This document shows positions 1-11,100 of a stretch of DNA of 64,000 nucleotides, piece after piece. Positions within the stretch are counted from its first letter, which is position 1. Every line of letters begins with the position of its first letter. The notes under the pieces are model-generated. The model was not told the DNA's origin. It saw only the letters and a program-made list of their open reading frames with translations, and made no database searches. Source of the stretch: Rhynchospora pubera (Eukaryota; Streptophyta; Magnoliopsida; Poales; Cyperaceae). The DNA lies in NCBI GenBank assembly GCA_028095005.1, contig CM051459.1, positions 319,798,513 through 319,862,512 of the forward strand, written 5' to 3'. The translations under genes and the position numbers were made by a program.

Positions 1-101
1 CGATTATGCCGTGGCCGGTTGATTTGGTGGTTTGGGGCTTGGGCTCATCTGTGGTAGTCGGTGGATTTTATGTTTTCTTTCTGTACAAAGGTGTAAATTA
101 G
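1..101 (+). CDS. DUF6490-like membrane protein, 3' end only
   Basis: The reading frame starting at base 3 gives about 32 residues ending at TAG 99-101. It contains the family signature IMPWPVDLVVWG followed by a hydrophobic helix and the ending GFYVFFLYKG. This matches the last transmembrane segment of the paralogues at 15055, 19704, 31012, 32125 and 43538; the MPWPV wording is closest to the minus-strand copy at 43538. The start and the first three helices lie left of the window, so intactness cannot be judged. Function is unknown; by analogy with the complete paralogues it is a small multi-pass membrane protein. The family name is recalled from memory and no profile was run. Confidence 0.75.
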   Translation, partial: IMPWPVDLVVWGLGSSVVVGGFYVFFLYKGVN

Positions 102-407
102 GAAAATCTAAATCGAAGGGTTTTGTGTATGCTGTACAGGCTTTTGCAGTTTGTGTGTTGCAATAATGCAATCTGAAGTTGAAGGGAGAGTTAGTTATGT
201 TTTGTGTGTTGGAGTGGATGAATTATGGGAATGATTGTAAATTTTGTATATATTGCTATGATATATTGTTTGTATGAACAATATATAAATTGCATAATTG
301 TATTGGATAATTCCAGCTGTTTTGAGATAGACGTCATTAGTACACATCTTTTTAAGTGTTGAAATGGTTAGTACTTAGAACCATATCCGAACGGAAGTCT
401 TTAATTG
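102..407. other. 3' flank of the gene at 1-101
   Basis: AT-rich sequence downstream of the stop codon, probably 3' UTR and flank. No coding potential or recognisable element is seen. Confidence 0.5.
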
Positions 408-627
408 GGTCCACTATGCACGGCTAACATCCTCTGTGGCGCTATAGAGGATAGCAAATGTGCACGGACCATCCGATCTATTATGGATGTTCCATGATAA
501 ATATCAGAATTATCGAGATTCGTACGGCTAGTGAAAAGAAGCAGTCGAGATCAAGTCGGACAGCTTGTGCACATTTGATATCATCTGTAGCGCCACAGAG
601 AATTTTGGTCCCCACTATGTATCATTG
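408..627. repeat. Foldback (MITE-like) element
   Basis: The left arm (CACTATGCACGGCTAAC, then CTCTGTGGCGCTATAGA and CAAATGTGCAC) recurs as its reverse complement at about 555-627 (CTCTGTGGCGCTACAGA, CAAATGTGCAC). The arms are about 70 bp and imperfect. No target duplication was resolved, so the ends are approximate. Confidence 0.55.
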
Positions 628-1071
628 ATTAGGGGTCCCATATTACTGTGACGGATAAGTTTTTCTGGTCAAGTCGTTTAGACTTGTTTTTTTTTTAAGT
701 GGGTGAAGTATAGACTTGCTAAACTATACTTATACTTACTTTATAAAAAAGTCTCACCAGGATTTCGTTCGTCCATCTGGACGAACAGTTTAGAAAGGCG
801 GTTGGAATATGGTCATATGGATGCTGAGCTAATTTAGTGGAGACCGCTGGATATGTCTAGACACTTTCATTCAAACTGGAGTGTTACACCTGTCAACAAA
901 CAAAATAGGAAGTCAGTGATCAGAGATGGGCCCAATTTTGTAAATAGGGATAAATCTTTCTGATATATGGAGGTGAAAGTTGTGAAGATGAATAGGCTGA
1001 GGCAGTTTCGTCCAAACTTTTCAAAAATGAATTTTCAGAATTAAAAAATATTAGAATTTAGAAATAATAAA
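628..1071. other. Intergenic
   Basis: No gene, repeat boundary or RNA gene recognised. Confidence 0.5.
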
Positions 1072-1285
1072 AATGATATTTAGAGAAAGATATTTTCAAA
1101 TTTAAACATTTGAAGTAGAATTTTCCAATTAGCTACAATTCGAAAGATATATGGCTATTTTTCTAAAATAGTCATTAATTTTTTAAAAAATAAGCCGTAT
1201 ATCCCTTAAATCGATCATAGCTAATTGGAAATATCCTTTCTAATCTTTAAATTTGAAAATATCTCCTTCCAATCATCTTTTATAT
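1072..1285. repeat. Foldback repeat with arms of about 100 bp
   Basis: The left arm contains GATATTTTCAAATTTAAA and CCAATTAGCTA; the right arm carries the same words as reverse complement around 1220-1285. A related half-copy (GGATATTTTCAAATTTAAAG) lies at about 6935-7010, so this is a dispersed family. No target duplication resolved. Confidence 0.5.
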
Positions 1286-4200
1286 AGATCTTTACCCTTT
1301 TCCTATTTCTAATGGTTTTTTTATTCAAAAAAATTGTTTTTTATATTTTTGGATAGAAATGCCCTCGGGTACTAATGATTCATCTTCTCGTCATTTTCTA
1401 CTCTTTTGGATATATGGGAAAACAATAATAAGATATCAAACATTTCCTTTCGCCTTGAAATTGTTATTGGAAATTAAATCACTTGTGGCCCATCGCCAGG
1501 TGCACCAGAAAGCAATTGTTTCTAACCCATCGCTGATTCGCTAGGCACCTTTTTTTTTTTCCTTTAGCTGATCTATTGACCTGAATTAAGCAATATGTTA
1601 TTAGCATTCTTTACCACTTAATCCATGCAAAGTTGAGAAAAAAGAATTTGAGAAAGGGGTTTGCATACTTCATTTGCTGATACAATATGTCTCAGTATAA
1701 TAATTAGCAATGTTTTAAAAGCTCCTAAATTGTGTGTGATCATGGAGAGCTCATTGTCAAATGAGAACTATTTCTCATCGTTCATTGTTAAGAGTGTCAT
1801 TCTTAAACTAAAAATTCATTATCTTGTCAAAAATTGAAAATCAAAAGAAAAAAATTAAGAAGGTTCACGGTGAACTACTTTCAATACGCATTTGTAAATC
1901 CATCAATTTTTAGTGTTACTCTCTTTCTTTCGTTCTATGTTTTATTGCAACAGTATCGGCGTTTGTTCCTTATTACAACAATTATGCTCTTATTCTTTTA
2001 ATCATAAATGTCACGTCCCGTATCGACGGATCGCAGGACGCGAGGAGGAACGGTTCCCTCACCGATCTTGGAAGGATCATGATTCAAAATTCAGATTTAA
2101 TTGCAGATCCAATTCCAAATTCGATATCCCGTAAAATATACCAATCACAAATCATTAAACATATTCAATCAAAATCAAACGATAAATTAAATCAATGCGA
2201 AATTAAATATAAAAAAATCTGATTATCTTACTGAGCATTCCAGAAATCACAAACGAACGACTATTCAATTTGACTGCGATGTAGCGTAAAAATTTCAATC
2301 GGCCGACCAATCAAATTATAATCAATATTCTAATTCATTTCCATTTCTCGGATGGAAATGGGAAAAAAAATGCTTGGTTCGGATTTATAAGAGGAAATAT
2401 GGAGTTTATAAAGGAATTCATGCCGCTTAACAAAGTGACACGTGGCAACTATAATGAATATATGTGCATGAAATAAATGGGGCACGCGAGGTGTTTTGTT
2501 GGCAGGTGTCAAAAAAATGTTTTCAAAACATTCTTTCAAATCCAAAAAGCGGTTTGAGTAAAAATCATTTTTTCTTAATTGATAAAAATGATCAAAGTTT
2601 AAACATAAGACCATCTCGGTCAATGATGGTCAACTATGGTCAACGGTCAACTTTAGTTAAAATCAGGTCAAAGCGGTGGGGTGTCCCAATAAATGCAACC
2701 AGGAGGCAATCAAAGAGAGGGGAAACCCTCCAAGCATTTTCAGGATAGAAGCATACTGACTAAATTCCGATCAAATTCAATGCGGACCCATAGTCAGTAT
2801 GCTTCTATCCTGAAATTCCGATCAAATTCATATAAACACACCCTAGTCTTATCTGAAAGAACTAGGTACATTATTTATTTATTTATTTTTCTGGTGAATT
2901 GATTTTGTTTCGATGCCCATATTATGTATGTTTCATTGGGGTAACTAATTTAGATAGCATGACTAAGTTTTTTTTTTTTTTTTGAATGGCACATTACGTA
3001 TATCCATGAAATTGGATGAAAAATTTGTGTCAAGTAAATGTTTTCCTGTTAAGTTGTTTCCGTGGAGTAAAAGGGGAAATATTTGAAAAGAGAAAGGAAA
3101 TGGTTGGTACGCTTTTATTTTTTTCCTTACACACTAGATCCTTCAGTTGTGGCTTCGCCACAACCTGAAATGGTACGTGTATCAGTCAAGATTGTAATAA
3201 TAAAATGTTATGCCACACTTGAAGTCTATTATTTTACGTGTTTTATTCATTAACATCACCATGATAGTAGTATTTTTGGAGTAAAATTATATACATACAA
3301 GGATAAAATTAGCACATACAAAAATAAAATTGAGCAGTTAAAACATTTAGACTGTTTCTTAATTTACTACAATAAGAGTGGTGCAAGTCGAAGATTAATC
3401 ATATTAAAAAAAAGGTTAATCAAATTAAAATATAAGTGGTAAAAAAGTAATTGCATGAACATGTGAAAAATATTCTACTAGCCTAAAGCCAGGATTGGCC
3501 ATGGCCATCTACAGCTTAATCGGCACCATTTGGCTTGCATGTTGTCAAAGCTATGAAGCAATTTGCAAGTCCAATCGGCATCCTATCTATCCCATTTCGG
3601 AGTAATTCATCCAACTTTGGAAGTTTGGAACAATTTGCGCTATGATTTTAGGCTTGAAAATGAGATCATGAACTGACAAATTAATAAAATATATTTGAGA
3701 ACATTTTTTGAGTTTGCTAGCATGCCATGCCAGCGCAATCTCTAATCTCTTAGATTTAAAATTTCTCAATACGTACAATATGTAGTCTTATGTTGCGGAA
3801 TGAATTGTGGGTTGTGGCATTATTTTGATATATAATTGATACTTCGGTTTTTGGTTGACCATTCTTTGATTTTTTCAATAAAGTTTGGACGATGATGATT
3901 TTAGACATTTTGGCCAAATAATTTTTTAGAACATTTTCTAGACCAATTACAAATTGAGCATATTTCTCGCATTCACATTTTGGCCAAATCATTTTTTAGA
4001 ACATCCTCGATCGACTCCTTGTCATAAGGAGAACAACATAGAAACATAGACGAAGGCCAAAACTATCACTGGATCTTTGTTGAGGAATAACGGAAGATGT
4101 TTTCTCTCCTTCACTCCATTAGAAAAGTGGGAGAAATAACAGGGAAGAGGAAATCTTTTTTTTTATTTCTAATTTACAAAAGGAGGGCGCAACATTTGTT

Positions 4201-4715
4201 ATTGAAACCAAATCCATATGAGCCTCATATGGCTGGAGAACAATAGGAAAAATATCAATAAATTCAGGTGTCAGTAGTAGAATAGGAGCACATAGAAAGA
4301 AAGAAACATAAATGCTTGTGAACCCACCCCTATGCAACCTAATCTATAACGAATCACAATAACAATAAAATTCGACTTACAGTCATTCAGTTGCAAACAA
4401 AATAATGGGACACAATAAATCCCAGTGATTTATGCTATATGCACATAGACGCAGAATAGAGTACGAATTTGATAGACCAGGAGATGCATGGTTCCACCTC
4501 ACATTAATGAAAGACACGACCCTGCCAAGGCTCACGGCACATGGGGCACACAAATCCAACAAAAATGTCATTTCCCTCTCATAGGTCCACATGAGTTCAC
4601 CTTCACGCAACTTTTCATACGACGACTTATATTACCTATTGTATGGATCAGATTGACCCGTGACACATTACCTCCACAGAGAAGTGCCAGAAAAAACAAA
4701 GCTGTGCACTCATTC
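1286..4715. other. Long intergenic stretch
   Basis: Short open frames here have no recognisable domain and no plant-like codon pattern. Small structures present are a 22-bp hairpin duplication (2740-2830), a GTTGTGGC/GCCACAAC hairpin (3146-3164), and a direct repeat of ATTTTGGCCAAAT.ATTTTT near 3903 and 3977. Confidence 0.5.
2740..2830. repeat. Perfect 22-bp inverted repeat plus 18-bp direct repeat
   Basis: Bases 2740-2761 and 2792-2813 are perfect reverse complements (core GATAGAAGCATACTGACT) around a 30-base loop. AAATTCCGATCAAATTCA occurs at 2762-2779 and again at 2813-2830. Together they look like a templated copy-back event. Confidence 0.85.
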
Positions 4716-4716
4716 A

Positions 4717-4731
4717 ACATTGAGGATATAT
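4717..4731. repeat. LINE target-site duplication, left copy
   Basis: ACATTGAGGATATAT, identical to 6751-6765. Confidence 0.93.
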
Positions 4732-5041
4732 TTTAGCTTGTCAAGTTGCAAGGTGCCTCTAAACAGCTCATCAAAGATGCTTAACAGGGAAGACCGCAAA
4801 GAGCTCCAATGAATTTTACAGAATTCATTTGGAATGCCGTCTGGACCACTAGCTTTATTATCGGCTAATCTCATGACGGCTCTAAAAAGTTCTTGCTCTG
4901 TGAAAGGGAGATCAAGAGCGAACAGGCCCAAGGAAGGTTGGTAGAGAGAGTGACATGAGTAGTTCAAACAAGGGTGGTAGGACCCAAACAAGCTCTGAAA
5001 GAAGGATGAAAAGGCAACAGCAATGTCAGACGGGGCAGAAA
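4732..5041 (-). pseudogene. LINE reverse transcriptase, N-terminal piece (inverted)
   Basis: Read on the minus strand it gives LPFTEQELFRAVMRLADNKA, then SGPDGIPNEF, the region just before the RT fingers in plant L1 elements. It runs out after GTLQLDKLK at the left target duplication. It faces away from the rest of the element, so it cannot contribute to one protein. Confidence 0.88.
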
Positions 5042-6674
5042 TCGTTTGCGACAGCGTGACCCCATCTCCCCCTTCCTTTTTCTTCTGGTTGCAGATGTCT
5101 TCGCAAGGATGCTACAACAAACTGCACAAACTTTAAACTCTGTGATTTCCCACAAACTGACCTCTCCTTTCTTCTTGCTCCAGTACGCTGATAACACACT
5201 AGTTTTTTGTGCTGCAGAGGGTCGTACGCTTCGAGCTTTGCACTTAACCTTGGAGCTTTTCAGCAAGATTTCAGGCCTAAAATTAAACCCAAACAAGTCA
5301 ACTTTCTTTCCCTGCAATGTTTCTCAGGATGTATGTTCCTTCATTGGTCAGCTTTTCGGCTATCCTAGAACGGAACTCCCTTTGCATTACCTGGGCCTAC
5401 CTTTGACAATTTCTAGACCTGGTAGAGTTTGTTTCCAGTACCTGTTGGAGAGAGTTGAGAAGAAACTCGCAGGTTGGAAATCCAAACTCCTCTCCAGGTC
5501 GGGACGACTAGTCCTAGCTTCTTCGGTCCTGTCCTCTATTCCTTCCTTTACAATGTCAGCCTTCCTTCTTCCTAAGTGGCTGTTTAAAAAAATTGATAAA
5601 GTCAGGAGGAATTTTCTTTGGGGAACTAATCAGTTAGGAGGACAAAGAATGCACCTGATATCTTGGGATAAGGTGTGTATGCCTCGAGTACATGGCGGAT
5701 TGGGCTTAATAGACCTCAACTTACATAACAAGGCTCTTCTGGTGCGTTGGCTCTGGAAGCTTTATTCTGATCGAAGCTCTCTCTGGTACACTTTAGCACG
5801 CCTTCTTTTGGTTCCTCAAAGAGGTTGCAAGTCGCCGGCTCTGTGGATCAGAGAAAGTTCCTTTTTCTGGCGAGATATCCGCTCCTTGTTCCCTTTTTTC
5901 CAGCTCTCCACACGTTTTCTTCTTCAAACAGGAGCTGACTGTTCCTTCTGGTACGACAATTGGGGTGGTAAGCCTCTCCTCTTCCTGGACAAGGCAGCTT
6001 CAAAACCTCCTAGACCCAGAATCCGTCTCAAGGATGCTTTACAACAAGTTTGGGAGCTTCTTCCTCCTCCTCTCAACTGGGACTCGCATTGTCTTCTCTC
6101 CCAAGCGCCTATCTCTCTCGCCTCTGATGGAGATGACGAAATTCGTTGGGTCTAGACAGCAGATCAGTCCTTCTCTATAGCGTCTGCTTATAAGATGCTT
6201 TCTTCTGCTGGAAAAGAAAAATCGCCTTTTACTTGGATTTGGAGTTTGAAGGGTCCCCCTTCTATTAAACTGTTTCTTTTTTTCTTATCAAAAGACAGAA
6301 TCCTAACAAGACAGCAGCTTCTAAGAAGAGGGGTCCACACTCCTACAGGTTGTGAGTTCTGCAACTCTGACGAGATTGAGAGCAGTTTGCATTTATTTTT
6401 TACTTGTCCCTTTTCAACCAGCTTGAGGAGGCGGTTGCAGACCCTGTACCAAACAGCCTTTCTCGCCTCCTATGTCTCTACTAGCCAAGCACTGCTCTCT
6501 CTGTTTCAGAGTAACAACCTTTCTAAGATGCAGAGATCAGTACTGGCTTTTAGTTTGTATGCTTTGTGGTTGGAAAGAAATAACCGCTGTTTCAGGAGTT
6601 CAAGAAGAGATGTTCAAAGTTTGGTCAACTGGGTAACGGAGGAAGCTAGCAATTACTGGCGATTTAGCGTTTGA
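5042..6674 (+). pseudogene. LINE reverse transcriptase palm/thumb and zf-RVT
   Basis: One frame interrupted by TAG at 6153-6155 encodes the rest of the polymerase. Motif B reads RQRDPISPFLFLLVADV, motif C reads LQYADNTLVF, then comes the HYLGLPL region, and at the C-terminus a zf-RVT zinc segment with CEFCNSDEIESSLHLFFTCP. The catalytic YADD/FADD is YADN, so the second aspartate is lost. The in-frame stop sits where a tryptophan codon is likely ancestral. There is no start of its own; the first ATG at 5160-5162 is internal. Confidence 0.9.
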
Positions 6675-6750
6675 GCTTTACTGTTTGTAGTTTTTTTCCT
6701 TTCCTTTTTCTTTGACAGCCGCTGTCAATGTAATCTAAAAAAAAAAAAAA

Positions 6751-6765
6751 ACATTGAGGATATAT
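6751..6765. repeat. LINE target-site duplication, right copy
   Basis: ACATTGAGGATATAT directly after the A-run, identical to 4717-4731. Confidence 0.93.
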
Positions 6766-7961
6766 GGTTTTTAGAATTGCAGAAAATTGAGGCAATGCCA
6801 AATGTCAAAGCTGAGGGCATTTTTGTCTGAAAATTTCCAAAATAACTTTTGAAAATTGAAATTTAAAAGATCGTTAGAAGTACGAAAAAGTAAATGATGA
6901 TTAGAGGGGATAATTTTATTTTAAAAAAGAAGGATATTTTCAAATTTAAAGATAAGAGGAGATATTTTCTATTAGATATGATTTTAGAGGTATATAACTG
7001 TTTTTCCCTTAATTGTTTTATTAAAATAGTAAAGAAATAATATTTACGTTTATTTCAAAAAGCTAATTCAACCATCTAATTTCTTTCAAAAAAATAAAAT
7101 TCAACCATCTAATTCAAATATTTCATACAAAACTTAGCCTAAAATTAATTGTATGATGGCTTCACAAAATTTTTTATATAAAAAAAACTAATTCAATTAA
7201 TTGATCCTATTAGGAAAAAATCTTAGCTCTATAGATACATGTACCATTTGGAGAGAGCAACCTACAATCCGGGTGTTTTTCATGCTCATGGTCATGTAGC
7301 ACATATCTTGCTTTAAAAAACTAATCCGGCTTATTTGATTTAAGAAGGCATGGGAGGGATTAGCTTTGTAATTTGTATGAATGCTCCAAATTTTGTACTC
7401 CATCGGTTATAATATTGTCACCATCTCGCTGAAGGGGACTCTCTATGTTACTCAGCTGGGTGCTTTGGGTCTTCACCACTTTTTAATCCTGGAATTTAGC
7501 AAATCAGGAAAATATTTAAATTGAATCATTGATTAAGGGTCGCATGGAAACCATAATAAAGCTATCACTCATGGTCGAAAAGGAGCAGATAGGGATTAGA
7601 GGAGCGTTTAAGCAGGGAGGCGCCTGGTAAAGAGGAGATTGGCTTCAGGCAGAGACTTCAAGCAAAGATAAAAGGGATGGACAAGAGAGAAATAAATAGG
7701 TGGCACCAGTAAAGAAACATTGAAGGCCAAGGGGTGGAGGAGAAAGCTGGAAAGGCCCCGCGGAACCCTTCATTGAATTCTGGTCTGGACTTCTGGGAAG
7801 AGGAAACCAAGGAGGCATTCCTGGGATGTTTTTTTCTGCTTTGACAATTAAACAGTCACTACGGTCTACGGACACCCCAGTCTCCCCTTGGGAAACCGTG
7901 TCATCAAATAAAAAAAAAGGACAGGCACTGCACACTGCACTACTTTTCAACATTCAGCATA
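6766..7961. other. Intergenic
   Basis: Contains a half-copy (about 6895-7010) of the foldback family at 1072-1285. The 102-codon minus-strand frame at 7645-7953 has no recognisable domain and I do not call it a gene. Confidence 0.5.
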
Positions 7962-7969
7962 GTTGTAAG

Positions 7970-8286
7970 TAGTCCTGTCAGTATTAACATCCGTTCCGCT
8001 GTTCCGTTCCGTTTCGTCGAAACGGAACGTTAAATGAAAGCTGAAATGGGTTCCGTTTTCAGAAACGGAACGGAAACGGAACCGAAATTTGTTAACGTAA
8101 ATGGAGCGAAACACGGAAATGGACTGAAATCAATAGGAAATGTGAGGCGGAACGTTAAACGGAACAGAAATTTGTTACGTTTGATGAAACGGAACGGAAA
8201 TAAAACAATCATTTCATTCCGTTACCGAAACGGAACGTAAATGGAAATGGTTGTTGCATTTCCACCTCTAACGTTTGACAGGTCTA
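7970..8286. mobile_element. hAT-type MITE, GGAACGG-rich (copy A)
   Basis: The termini TAGTCCTGTCA and TGACAGGTCTA form an imperfect inverted repeat, flanked by a perfect 8-bp target duplication GTTGTAAG (7962-7969 and 8287-8294), as expected for hAT. The interior is packed with AACGGAACGG/CCGTTCCGTT repeats on both strands. It does not encode a transposase; the open frames inside are by-products of the repeats. It is the same family as 20886-21185. Confidence 0.9.
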
Positions 8287-8294
8287 GTTGTAAG

Positions 8295-8675
8295 TTGTAA
8301 CAAAACCAAGGTTGAAAAGCAAATAGTCTCATTCAAACCGTGTCACTGGTTCCTGCAATTAGCACTGAACTTAACACTCGAGTTAAATTGATCAAATATA
8401 TATCCTAATTTTAATTTCAGGAGACTGTCAAGCTAAAATATTTATCCTGATAATTGAAAAACTCAACGTCCAACAATCTAAATTTGACCCGATCTAACCC
8501 GAGCCTTGAAATACTTCACAGCTGAACTCGCGTTCTAACCAACCCGACTGACCAGTGACATCCCAACTATATATATATATTCAAATAAAAGGTAACTCAG
8601 ATTTGATTTCACTTCAACCTGCAGCTTTCATCGATCAACTCGACCAGTCAGATTACTACTTTCAGATTGCAAGTC
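8295..8675. other. Intergenic, left flank of the copia element
   Basis: No gene or element recognised. Confidence 0.5.
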
Positions 8676-8680
8676 ATTTT

Positions 8681-9345
8681 TGTTGGGTTTGCTTTAAAAC
8701 CAAAGACAATAAGCAATTCTAGCAATTCAAATAAGCAACCCAGAAAACATGAACTCGCAGAACCAGCAGTGGAACGGACCGTTCCAAAACACAAGAAAAT
8801 TAAATCATGAGCGGAAGCTTACCTAATTCCATTGCTATGGTCAGAATCTTGATGTTGAGCACGTCTTGCTTGTTGCTAAAGTCCTTAGTGTTGTGAGATC
8901 ACCACCAAGGTTGGGAGGAAGTCTTCCAAAGGATCAAGACACGCCCTTTGATGCCTTACGCCTAAAAGCAAAGCACTATCTCTCTCTAATCGATGGAATA
9001 ACTAGAAAGAGAGACAGAGTTGCTGCTATCAACTCATGTATGCAGCAATCACGTTGTTTCATGGATGTCTTGTCCCTTGGGGACCAACCCCTTTATATAT
9101 AGAGAGCCAAAGGCTTCTTGGCCTCCAAACAATGCCTTAATTAACCATCTTAATTAGGCATTGTTTCTAAATATAACCACCTATAAAAGGCAACGCATCT
9201 ATTGCACAAAATCTGCTATTCTTTTACAGCCAAATTTAGCCTATTACCATAATTAATAGAAACTTGGATACCAAACCAATCAGCCCACGCTTAATTTAGA
9301 TACTTTCCATATAGACTCGTCAGCCTATATGAAAATAATCTAACA
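8681..9345 (-). repeat. LTR (3' LTR in element orientation)
   Basis: Starts TGTTGGGTTTGC and ends ATCTAACA. It carries a GGAACGGACCGTTCC palindrome at about 8771-8785. The 78-codon plus-strand frame inside is identical to one in the partner LTR and is not a gene. Confidence 0.95.
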
Positions 9346-9356
9346 ATCTCCCACTT
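9346..9356 (-). other. Polypurine tract
   Basis: The minus strand reads AAGTGGGAGAT immediately before TGTTAG of the 3' LTR, the usual copia polypurine tract. Confidence 0.88.
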
Positions 9357-10559
9357 GGGCTATTATGTTTGGTGTTATCCAATGTCCTTAACTTTAATGA
9401 GCTCAACTTTTATGGTAATAAATTTTGTGCCCTTAATTCCGTCCATCATTCACAATGACATAAGACCAAGGAAGCATTCGTTACATTATAGCATTTACAG
9501 GTCTCTAATCCTATAAATCCGTCGCAACTAAACTCACAATGATCACAATATCATTATAAATGAACGACATTGAATTAAAATGTGTATAAGTGGTGTGGAA
9601 AATACACGTAACTGTGACTGTCCCGTGTCTATTTCCAACTTTATTGGTCACCCAAAACTGAAGTGAGGTCAACTTAATTAGAGTCAGAATGAAAACTAAA
9701 ACTGAAAACTGAATCTTTATTCATTTCTGCAGAAATTCTTTACATACTGAATAAACTGAAAAACTAAATATATGTCCAATCAAACACTCCCACTGAACAC
9801 AAACTCCCACTGAAGTTATAAACTCTCAACTGAATTTACACCCACACAAGCAAAATGCTTCTGTAACTGTATTGGGTGTTTCCAGATATTGTGAACAGAT
9901 CTGCAATTTTGGAGTTTTGTTCTAATGTGCTAGATTGACATTAAATTATTCTTAACTCTTTTATTTACAACAAGAAACTTGAAGTTTTAATGTGCCTGAA
10001 CTTATTTAAGTTCATGTTGTTGGAGTATATATATAATTATTGTCACAATATCCATAGTGATGCTTAAGTAGCATCCATTATGCGCAACCTAGTGACAAAA
10101 TTCATAATCATACTCCCTAAATTTGAATGCTTTATAACATACTATAAACCTTATTTCCATTGTGGAAGATGCTAATACATAAGCGTTCTTCATGGAATTA
10201 TCCTTTTGCATGTTATTACGGCATTTACTAAAATCGAAGTCAGAATACTAAAATGACCTAAACCTATTTCAGACATTCGAACTGTAAGTACATATTTAAT
10301 AATTAATTTTGGTTGCATTCCAAAGTTCTATACTCATATTGTACAGATATTGACTTTGCATCTTTATATACAGTATCCACATGTATACAATCTTAATTTA
10401 AATTCCTTATAACCAAAAGGAATACTTTTATTTCCAACTTTATTTAGTCAATATTTGTGGGGTGTATCATATATATATGCCTTAATCACAGGGTATCTAA
10501 TAGTTTGCATTTAATCTTATCATACTACTTGAGAACCTAACTAATGTTTATCATTTGTT

Positions 10560-11100
10560 AAAGGCTCGAGAACCTTGAAGCCCAGTACACATGATAATAT
10601 CATTTCTAGTAGTAAACTATATTTTAATGCAAAATATTACTCCCACTGACCTGTGATATATACAATTATTAACCAAGTTAATCTCGAAACCAAATGAGAT
10701 AAGCACTTGATGTTTGTAACATCATGATTGAGACTTCTATTTTGAGTTTATAAATAGATTTAAAATTTGCAACCATTTTATTTGTATCATCCGACTCAAA
10801 ATGGGATGGTTGCATATCATCAATGTCTCCATTGAAGAACATATTCTTAACATCTATTTAATGAAACTCAAGATCCAAAATGTGCTACAAGTGCCATATT
10901 ACCCTAAAAAAGTCTTCCAATAAGACTAGAGAGAAAGTCTCTTTATGGTAAATTCATTTCTTTTATATGAACTTCTTAGTGACATGATATACCTTATGCC
11001 TTTTCACTTCATCTCTTTATTTATGGCAGTAATCCACCTTTAAATGAAGATAGACAACACAATCATCCGATATTGTTTGTCTTTTCTCCCTAGTGGATCT
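10560..11100 (-). pseudogene. Copia reverse-transcriptase relic
   Basis: On the minus strand, frames broken by stops show FDLEFH, stop, MDVKNMFFNGDI (about 10780-10870), matching the copia RT motif QMDVKTAFLNG. Further on, SGSN followed by a corrupted LYVDDILL region appears near 10600-10650. Frameshifts and stops are frequent, and no continuous protein remains. Confidence 0.7.

Larger units (their letters stand above)
4732..6750 (+). mobile_element. 5'-truncated, 5'-inverted LINE (L1-type)
   Basis: A non-LTR retrotransposon copy ends in an A-run (about 6737-6750) and is flanked by a 15-bp target duplication, ACATTGAGGATATAT, at 4717-4731 and 6751-6765. The 3' part (about 5042-6750) reads on the plus strand. 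The 5' part (4732 to about 5041) is the element's own upstream reverse-transcriptase segment in inverted orientation. The stretch that should join them, much of the RT fingers and palm, is missing. This layout is the known signature of twin priming during LINE integration. The endonuclease domain is absent, so the copy was dead on arrival. Confidence 0.93.

Noticed and set aside
4733..6750. Two separate LINE fragments inserted independently
   Set aside because: One target duplication encloses both parts and only one A-tail is present, so a single inverted insertion is simpler.
7645..7953. 102-codon minus-strand frame
   Set aside because: No domain, no homology recognised, no splice or leader context; length is not unusual for chance in this window.
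8034..8240. Opposing open frames of 60-68 codons
   Set aside because: Created by the AACGGAACGG repeats of the hAT MITE; both strands are open for the same reason.
8866..9102. 78-codon open frame repeated identically at 13969-14205
   Set aside because: It lies inside the two copia LTRs on the strand opposite to element transcription; identity reflects LTR pairing, not a gene family.
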